Position numbers and translations under genes: made by a program. From Alentia gelatinosa (lineage: Eukaryota > Annelida > Polychaeta > Phyllodocida > Polynoidae), in contig OX465580.1 in NCBI GenBank assembly GCA_950022655.1, forward strand, positions 93,080,797 to 93,144,796: a stretch of 64,000 nt of DNA, in the 5' to 3' direction. Below are positions 56,801-64,000 of the stretch, in pieces. The notes under the pieces were generated by a model. The model was not told the DNA's origin. It saw only the letters and a program-made list of their open reading frames with translations, and did no database searches. The first letter of the stretch is position 1. Each line of letters starts with the position of its first letter.

Positions 56801-57096
56801 CTTTTACATCCAATGAAACCACAAAAACAGATCCAGAGTCAGTGATAGTCAAATGTATTGGGTGGTTGTCCATGTCAGTCAGAAAACAGGAAAAAGTATA
56901 AATCTTCTGCTAGGCAGGGGCTTCCATCGTGTTTTGTTTATGATATTGCTATTCAGATCTGTGCTCTTTGAAAGACATATCATAAATCCCATAGCTCCTT
57001 TTTAAAATGCCAAATATTGCACGAAAATGTTGTAATAGTGTATTGCTTGTTTTCATCTAGGTCCCTATATCATTAAACTCATATCAGCACCATTAT
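53812..57096. other. Non-coding stretch upstream of the gag-like ORF
   Basis: The first 200 bases may be the untranslated leader of the gag-like element: GC-rich, with cgccgccat near 53910. No reverse transcriptase, recombinase or host gene is visible further up. The 104-codon minus frame at 55622-55936 has no domain. Confidence 0.4.
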
Positions 57097-57365
57097 ATAT
57101 ATTTATTATCCATCGTATACACAGGCCCCATTGAAAATGTATGGGGACTCGGTAAACCACAAACCATTACATAAAACTTGTCAAATACCATAACTGTGGT
57201 ATACGGATTTAAATCTGTGGTATATGGCCTCGAAACAATAAATGAAACAAACGATGGTTATGTGGACAGGCGGCTCTGTAAACCACTAACGCTCGTGTAT
57301 TACTACGCATCAACCCCTCGTGGTTTACGGCCACCCGTCCACAAAATCATCGATCATTGCCTATA
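57097..57365. repeat. Solo copy of the palindromic element
   Basis: 57100-57235 matches 52255-52390 in direct orientation at roughly 85-90 percent by eye (tccatcgtatac, ccccattgaaaatg, tggggactc, ggtatacgg words). 57290-57360 matches 51850-51915 in inverted orientation (tagtaatacacgagcg and ggccgt-aaacca words). Relative to the 51.8-kb array the outer blocks are therefore inverted and the inner blocks direct. Confidence 0.8.
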
Positions 57366-58880
57366 TATATGTAACATAAACGCTGGCACAGACCTCGAAA
57401 TGGCAGCAACGTGCATTATAAATCAGCATTTTATGCAGTATCAGAGCACTGAATGCCTTCGTTGGCCAGATTAAGAGATCGCCCTATTTATTAAGCAATA
57501 GTAGATGATCGCGTGCTTCCTCCATGGGAGCTAGCCAGCTAAACCGCCGACTTGAGCTGCTCTTTTGCCAACTGTTGAAGTACTATAATTACTGCACTTC
57601 ACAAGGAGACCTACTATAAAGCGATCGGTTAAATACAATGTATCCCTGGGGGATTATTTGTAACCTTCTATTGCTCATTTCGTATATTCCGGTTATTGGC
57701 TTTGAAGATGTAGATATAGAGAGTACATGGATTACTTTCCCGGAGAGATATTTATTCTTTTTATGTGTTAAATGTGCATTTCTATTAGAAATAGAATTCA
57801 CCGTGAATCTATTAGAAACAGAAGATCTTTAGCGACTGGCGGAGGTCATTAGGAGGAGCGCTAGAATTGAGGCAATCATTGCATTTAGTTTATGCCGTCG
57901 TCCACATAAGCATCAGACATTATTAATCACATATCATTGCTTATCTTATTTCTTTATGATACAAAGACCTTGCATTGTCTCGCACCTGTATTATATTCAG
58001 TTGAGCACTCAAGCAGTCAAGTAATCTTGCCTATATTATTCCGACAATATCACAGAATATATGCCCTCCTCTGTCAGTCAGGTGTAAATTCATGAGCACC
58101 TGGTAGGACTTTGCGAGTACATTATTGAATAGCTGACGTTGCTTGGAGCTCAGTAAATGAGGATTATACCATTTCTAGCAACACAGCGTGTCACTGAGCC
58201 TGTCCCCGCGGAGCCATTACCTCCCCATAAATGATTAAATGTCTTGATTCATAACCATTTTACATTCCATTCCCTGCGATGTTGGACATTACACAGCCCA
58301 TCCCTGCCCTGCATTATAAACTAACCACTCCTTTTGCAGGCGAAAACAAATTACTCCAAGTATCATCAACATTTGCAAAGTGTGCATATAATGGGCTCTT
58401 CGTTAAGTGCCATAAAGTACCCTTTTTATTATGATCCATTCCAGATGTCATTGTTGCATTTCCCTCTAGCATGTTTAGAATGTCCCCAAAGTCTCTTGAA
58501 TAGAGATCTTCAAATTTATTTTCCAGGAAATGCCGGGTTTCTCAGCATTATTAATGAAAGGAATAGTGAACCAATGCTGACTGAATAAAGGCTGAACTTT
58601 TTAGGTTTAAAATTGCAGTTTTGATACTTCTCTTAATATCAGTTATGAATGGTCTTTCATTATTTCTAGGAATATTGTTTAAGTTTAACGGCAGCAGCAA
58701 CTCGTTTTTGAAGTACCCCTTAATTACAGCCCTATACTCGTATTAGGACTTTTATAAGGAGCCCGAAACTATAAGCACCAATGCACCGTATTCACTTCAA
58801 TAGTTCCCCGAATCACGAATACGTGGCACGGCCTAGCTTTCATAAACCAAGGTCCACTATGTCTTCTATGGACTAAATCT
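57366..58880. other. Non-coding stretch, nothing recognised
   Basis: AT-rich, no supported gene, RNA or repeat. Confidence 0.4.
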
Positions 58881-59130
58881 TCAAGGATCCGTCCCGAATC
58901 TCCCCATAGTGAATCTTGTCTTCTTGTCGTCTGAACCTCTGGTGCTTCCTATCGGGGGTCGAGGGTAACAGAAATTGCCTCGCAACCACAGACACGCTCG
59001 CTGCGTTCCCAAAATGGCCGCTGCTGATGAGAGTCTTCTGAACACCAGAGGCAAGCTTTTGACATGCGTGCACCGCTCCACGCCAGCTTCCGGTGGCTGA
59101 AAGCGAGGCTAAATGCACCGGAAGTTGCAA
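58881..59130. promoter_or_regulatory. CpG-rich patch with YY1- and ETS-like motifs, possible first exon
   Basis: aaaatggccgc (59011-59021, YY1-like) and two opposed ETS words, cttccgg (59087-59093) and accggaag (59117-59124), lie in a CpG-rich patch. On the minus strand an ATG at 59081 opens a 66-codon frame. Its N-terminal 50 residues are rich in Arg and Ser/Ala with almost no acidic residues, as in mitochondrial presequences. ETS and YY1 motifs are common in promoters of nuclear genes for mitochondrial proteins. No splice partner or domain was found, so this is a weak call. Confidence 0.3.
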
Positions 59131-59847
59131 CGGCGAGCAACAGCTCAGAGGTTTTTGAGCAGGCCGACCAAGCTGACCGTTTCTGTTCTGTTGGTGCTCA
59201 TTTCTCTTTATATTTTTTGGAGTGGACAAAATATTTGTTGGTGTGAATTTTAGGAAACCCAAACCCAATCGGTGAAACGTGCTACAGTTATCAATACAAT
59301 ACAATTCTACAATACCGAAGAATTCTGATACATATACAAACCTTTCCCTTTTTACTCCTTTACAGGAATATAACATAGTGTAGTTGCCATGCTATGGCGG
59401 GCCGACTGTAAAGGAAATTACGGTAGAAAATGGCTGCTATAGAAGCCATTTAAGACTTTTATGAAGCCATTCATTTGAGAAGCTCTCTGATCCTGTGATT
59501 GACAGAGAAAGTTTCAGCCATAATCATTGGTCGGAGTACATTTGCTGTATGTGAGCATCAGATACTGAATTTTCGTTTGGGAAGTAATGCACTGTCACCA
59601 AGGTCATCGCTCGTCTATTTCTGCAGTCTAGATGGCCGTCAATGGTCGCCGGAGTCGTAAAGGTCATCATGCATTATTGTCATCATCTGTCACTGTAACT
59701 TATTCTCATGATTGTTTGTTCTCCTACCCACGATCGTCGCTGCTGACTTTGATGTCCATGACCGTGATTTCTCTCCAAATATGATTTCTTACCACAGTCT
59801 TTAGATTCGCTGTTGACTATGATCTCTATATTACCTTGCCACTGTAA
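59131..59847. other. Flank of the retrotransposon, degenerate repeated tract
   Basis: From about 59600 the sequence is made of loosely repeated words such as gtcactgtaa, gtgatttctct and gatctctatatt. Similar words resume at 63197-63420 on the other side of the retrotransposon. No gene. Confidence 0.45.
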
Positions 59848-62800
59848 TTTTTTTATCTTTTTTTTTAAAGAATTTCTTTATTGGCAGTAGAGCATGTACA
59901 ATGTTCAAAATCTTTGTTCTTGTTGTAGAATCATGGTGCCAATAAAGCGGCCAAGGCATCAGTTGCTATCATGGCATCTGGTTTTCATTGCCAGGCCTCA
60001 CACAGTTGTACAAAAGATGGATGAAACATATAATACAGTTAGTACATGTCCATATAGTTATGTAGCTACAACAATCTCCTGTAGTCCTAGTCTTATAACA
60101 TAAGATAAGATAAGTGGTTAGGTATGAAAACCTAGTACAATTGTGGTATAGTTTCCAACAACAGTCTTTTGGTAATACTTTTGAAATACTTGATAGTTGG
60201 GGTATTTCTTACAAGGGGTGAAAGATTGTTCCATGTACATCCTCCATGGTATTCAATTGACTTGGTGTAAGCTACACAATTTGGTCGACTTACAAGTAGC
60301 ACTGGTGCGTCATAAACCCTAGTTACCAACTTGTGCTTGACAAGATATTTGGGATTTTGTGCTCGTTTAAACATAAAGTTCTTGAGGTGTGTGTCTCTTC
60401 GGTAATTTAATAAAGGAAGTCCAGCCCTAGCATGTAGCACTGCTATAGGTGTTCTCCTATGGCATTTTAAACATGATCTTAAACATTTATTCTGGAACTG
60501 TTGGAGTTTAACGAGATTCTTTTGGTCATCCAATTTAAACAGAATGTCTCCATAGTCTAGATATGGAATAATACAGGATTTGTACACTTTTAGGGCAGCA
60601 GTAGTGGAAAGGAAAGGTTTCATCTTGGTTAACTGATATAGCTTGTGGCTCAGATTTTTGTATAACCTGTTTATATGAGGTTTAAAGTTAAGATCTGTAT
60701 CTAGAGTTACTCCTAGGTAACAGTAGGTACTCACATTCTGTAGTTTGGTGTTGTCAATATAGTAATCAACAGCGAGACCATTATCCACGCCCCTTCGTGG
60801 TTTGAACAACATAACCTTAGTCTTCTTTTTGTTCAGGGACAATTTGTTCTGATTACACCACAGGTCTATGTTATTTAATTCCTCTTGTAAAATATTTTGT
60901 ATAGTGTTTGAATCTTTACCAGACATATATAAAACCGTGTCGTCTGCGTAGAGACCTACATTAACTTTATATAATAATTTACTAAGGTCATTTATGTAAA
61001 CCAAAAATAAGAGTGGCCCCAGGATTGATCCCTGGGGCACACCACATAAAACTGTTTTTAACTCTGAGTCTATTCCATTTACATGTACCCTCTGTAATCT
61101 CGAGTGCAGATAGTTCCTGAGCCACTGTAAGTTAGCTGTACGTATACCATAAATTTCCAGTTTACTTAATAAAATTTCGTGATGAACAGTGTCAAAAGCC
61201 TTGGAAAAGTCCAGGAAAATGGCTGCAGTATGAAGTCCTATATTACGTGCACGGAGTATATCATCAGTTAGGGTAGCTATTGACTGTATGGTTGAACGCC
61301 CTTTTCTAAACCCAGACTGATTATTTACCAAAATATTGTTATCATCCAAAAAATTGATCAGTTTGCTATGGACTATCCTTTCAATAGTTTTCGAGACAAC
61401 AGGGAGTAGAGATATAGGTCTAAGGTTAGAAACTTGGTGAACATCACCTCCTTTGGGGATTGGTACTATACAAGAAGTTTTCCAGCTGGTCGGCATATCA
61501 TTTTGAATAAAACAGTTGTTAAACATATTCACAAATATTTCAGGTATGACAAGCATTGCATCCCTATAGACTTTGGTAGAAATTCCCGGAATTTGAGATT
61601 GTTTACTGATATTAATTTCTTTAGCTAATTCCACTATTTCCGGTATATTGGTTTTGAAGTCAGATATACTGTTTGGGTTACGATTGTCATAGATTTTCCA
61701 GGGAGTGTACATTTCAGCAGACAGGTTAGGCCCAACATTCGTGAAAAACTCGTTTATAAACGTAGGAGTATCAGGTATTGTTTCACCAGCAGAATCGTGG
61801 AGCTCAATATTTGGCTTATTATCAGGGGACTCGGAGCCCGGTAGGATGCCGTTAACAGTTCACCAAAACTTACGATGATCACCCTTGTTTGTTTCAAGTT
61901 TCCGGAGTATATATAGTTGTCGTGCCTTTTGTACCTTTTTATTGGTCTCATTACGCGATTTTTTTGCCTTTATCCAGTCGGATGATAAGCCGGACTTTTT
62001 TGCAGTTTGTAGGAGTCTATTTTTATCTCTAATTGCCTCTATCTCTTCTAACGTAATCCATGGTTGGTTTCTATCAATGATGGTAAACTTTCTGACTTTA
62101 CAGTCAAGATCAAGATACTCATTTATTTTTCTTAGAATAATATTCCATTTCTCTTCACTACTGTTTGAGTTGTAGAAGGTAGTCCAGTCAGACTCCTGTA
62201 AAAACGTAGCAAGTTTGTGCCTAGTGTATTTCAAGTAAGATCTCCCTTCAATGATTTTCTGTTTTTTTAGAATTTGGTGCTTTTTAATTATCAAGAATAT
62301 GGTCTGGTGATCACTATATGCCTGTTCTAAAACACCTGCTAGGCTTACATCTTCAGAGTTTGTAAAAACAAGATCAATTATAGAACTGTTCTGGCTATAC
62401 CTGGTGATGTCTTTTATATATTGTATAAAACTTATTTGTTTTAATTCAAGTAAAAAATCTGTGGTTTCAGGCGTTTGATCTAAAACATTTAGATTAAAAT
62501 CTCCGATAGCAATTATTTCTTTATGGCTGTCATCAGCAATGTCCATAAGTAGGTCAGATAGTTTTTGTCTAAATACTAGAGCATTGCTGCGGATAGGTCT
62601 ATATATATTAACTAACACAATGTCTCTCGCGTTTGAACGCTTCAAATTTATAACTTGAACTTCTATATTACGTGTACTTTGATTTAAGTGGGCATAGTAA
62701 TTGGTGTCGTGTTTAATGTTGTTTTTAATATATACTCCGAGTCCCCCACCAATTTTAGGCCTATCATCAGTGTCATTTTGTTTCCACTGTCTGTCCATCC

Positions 62801-63196
62801 TATAAAATACATAACCCGGTAGCTGGTACTCACTTACCAAGTCTCTCTCAGTTAACCATGTCTCAGACATACTAATGACATCCCAGTGTTGATTATCATT
62901 TTCTAGAAGCAACATGTCATATTTCGCCCTAAGGCTACACAGGTTAGAGTGACAGATTTTCATACCTTTGTTCAACTTGAGTTCATTTAATTTGTGTAAA
63001 TGTGTCATAGTAGCGATAATTCAAAAGTTCATTTTGTCTACAATTAATACTAGAGGAGAGGGTTGCATCCCACATCAATTCTATACAGTATAACAGTTCA
63101 TCCAACAAAAACACCAAGGAAAGGTAACGGCTTAAGTTAACGTGAGCAAGTAACAAAAGAAAAGAAAGGTAACAAGAGCTGATTTCGGCCATAGAT
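59848..63196 (-). mobile_element. Non-LTR retrotransposon, nearly full ORF2, A-rich tail
   Basis: About 3.35 kb. On the minus strand it has, in order: an untranslated leader to 63009, one pol reading frame (63008-60132), a 3' untranslated region of about 280 bases, an AATAAA signal (inverse tttatt at 59877-59882) and an A-rich tail (T-rich on the plus strand at 59848-59867). No ORF1 was found, so the copy is either 5'-truncated or belongs to a one-ORF lineage. Flanks carry ttg(c/t)cac(t/c)gtaa at 59836-59847 and 63197-63208. This may be the target duplication (10 of 12 match), but the flanking tract is itself repetitive. Confidence 0.85.
60132..63008 (-). pseudogene. Endonuclease-reverse transcriptase (pol) with one in-frame TGA
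   Basis: One frame of 959 codons, including the terminal stop, with a single internal TGA at 61860-61862 (codon 383). The start at 63008 is supported by an in-frame TGA about 15 bases upstream. Before the internal stop lies an APE-type endonuclease with its usual residues: N22 in HSNLCSL, E49 in SETWL, Y136 in NIYRP, D170/N172 in IGDFN, the SIIDLVFTN block at 209-217 and S-D-H at 232-234. After it lies a non-LTR reverse transcriptase numbered from the Met at 61712: LRPISLL (97-103), SGFRKGRST (133-141), FLDFSKAFD (166-174), GVPQGSILGP (224-233), YADD (255-258), ending in the tail with WNNLSPLVR. No RNase H domain. The overall look fits the CR1/Jockey group; the A-rich tail leans to Jockey. 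All key residues are present, so the copy is young. Confidence 0.93.
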
Positions 63197-63208
63197 TTGT
63201 CACCGTAA

Positions 63209-63594
63209 ACTCTATATTCATTGGTCATCGTGATCTCTCTATTCTCTGGACAATATAGTTTCTATATTCACAAGTCACTGTACTCTATATGTACTGGTCA
63301 ATTTAGTATGAATATTAACTAGTTTCTATATTCAGTGGTCCCTCAGGTCAGTGGTCATTGTGGTTTCTGCGTTCACTCGGTACCTTCGCCTCTCTTCTTA
63401 CCGTTGGTCACTGATGTTGGCACAGCCCTGACTTAAAAAAATACTGGTGGTCTCTCTGACCTGCGGCTGTTCTCGGACCATTGTCACTAGCCACACCCCT
63501 TGCGCCTCAATCCCGTGGCCAGCTAAGCCATCGCCGACAAATTACCTTCAGATTGATCGTCGCACCGCGGGGCCCTGATGGTGGTTTGTAGGCT
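63209..63594. other. Non-coding flank of the retrotransposon
   Basis: A degenerate repeat tract (ctatattca, ggtcat-gtg words) to about 63420, then GC-richer sequence. No gene. Confidence 0.4.
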
Positions 63595-63715
63595 GAGCTT
63601 GGTAGGTGGGGCGAGGTCGATTGGGCTTGGTAGGCATCGCCTGGTGGGCAGGGCTTGGTTGCAGGGGTTTCTTAGGCAGGGCTCAGGAGGTGGGGCCTCG
63701 TAGGCGAGGTTTGGT
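63595..63715. repeat. Degenerate ~28-bp G-rich tandem repeat, about 4 units
   Basis: Four units of 28-29 bases start with g(a/g)gct(t/c)gg or similar and contain ggtaggtgggg or taggca(g). Divergence between units is high. Confidence 0.5.
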
Positions 63716-63821
63716 AAACGGTAGTAAGAGAAAACGTAGTTACTAAACCCGCAGGGATGACCGTTCGAGGTCATATGTACCATATTGAATACGTCCCGAT
63801 GCGGGAGGCGGAGGTACGTAT

Positions 63822-63998
63822 TTATGGTATTATGGTGATTGGGTCTATACCTATTTTCTTTAGTTTATGTGATAATATAATGGGATTAACCGTGTCGAAC
63901 GCTTTGGTAAGGTCGACGCAAGTTGCGACAGTGAGCTCATTGTTGTTCATATTTGTTAGCAGGTCGTCTGTGAGATAGCAGTTGTTAGTACGGTAAAA
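63822..63998 (-). pseudogene. Fragment of a second non-LTR reverse transcriptase, cut by the window end
   Basis: Reading from 63998 down, the minus strand encodes about 58 residues. They include YLTDDLLTNMNNNE and VDLTKAFDTVNPIILSHKL, then KKIGI, the region of reverse transcriptase motif A with its catalytic Asp (LTKAFDTV). It is not a copy of the element at 60-63 kb, which reads FLDFSKAFDTVHHEILLSKL here. After KKIGID the similarity stops and a TAA follows at 63822-63824, where a real element would continue. The 5' part lies beyond the window. Confidence 0.75.
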
Positions 63999-64000
63999 CG

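Noticed and set aside
59025..59050. ctgatgag words resembling a hammerhead ribozyme core (also near 23490 and 42187)
   Set aside because: No GAAA and stems at the required positions.
58873..59376. 167-codon minus-strand frame
   Set aside because: No domain, and other frames are open over the same patch; a CpG-rich composition effect is more likely.
61434..61628. Plus-strand frames inside the pol gene (also 61885-62175)
   Set aside because: Antisense shadows of the reverse transcriptase and endonuclease frame.

Overview
The window looks like gene-poor DNA from an animal nuclear genome, most likely a marine invertebrate. It is AT-rich, with long non-coding stretches, microsatellites, a minisatellite, long fold-back hairpins and several kinds of retrotransposon remains. 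Non-LTR retrotransposons with an APE-type endonuclease, a gag-like ORF of tyrosine-recombinase (DIRS-like) style, and matches to bilaterian transcription-factor motifs (CTCF, NRF1, ETS, YY1, NF-Y) support this. No prokaryotic gene organisation, rRNA or convincing tRNA was seen, and no host protein could be identified. Species assignment is not possible by reading alone.

Layout. 1-5.2 kb: non-coding, with a duplicated repeat unit that ends twice in a (CCCT)n microsatellite, a (TA)n tract and a 111-bp (AAT)n tract. 5.2-15.2 kb: nothing recognisable. 15.2-16.1 kb: an exact 441-bp tandem duplication. 17.7 kb: a compact cluster of ETS, CTCF and NRF1 motif matches. 21.5 kb: a hairpin with 58-bp arms. 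27.8-28.1 kb and 41.3-41.9 kb: two copies of one composite repeat (a short TIR module plus a long hairpin with a TTC apex); the second copy is interrupted by a TIR element with a 6-bp target duplication. 32.6-33.0 kb: a CpG-rich promoter-like island. 36.7-37.6 kb: a decayed RNase H region of a non-LTR retrotransposon. 39.6-39.8 kb: a CTCF match with E-boxes. 42.7-43.2 kb: twelve 35-bp minisatellite units in perfect register.

51.8-53.8 kb: an intact 403-codon gag-like ORF (minus strand) with zinc-knuckle-like clusters. It is followed not by a reverse transcriptase but by an array of nested palindromes, part of which recurs at 57.1-57.4 kb. 59.8-63.2 kb: a non-LTR retrotransposon (minus strand) with endonuclease and reverse transcriptase in one frame, broken by one TGA, with a polyadenylation signal and A-rich tail. 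The last 180 bases hold a second, unrelated reverse transcriptase fragment that runs off the window.

The strongest candidates for something undescribed are the twin composite hairpin repeats and the gag-like ORF joined to the palindrome array. The coding content is that of mobile elements; the host contribution visible here is limited to candidate regulatory sites.
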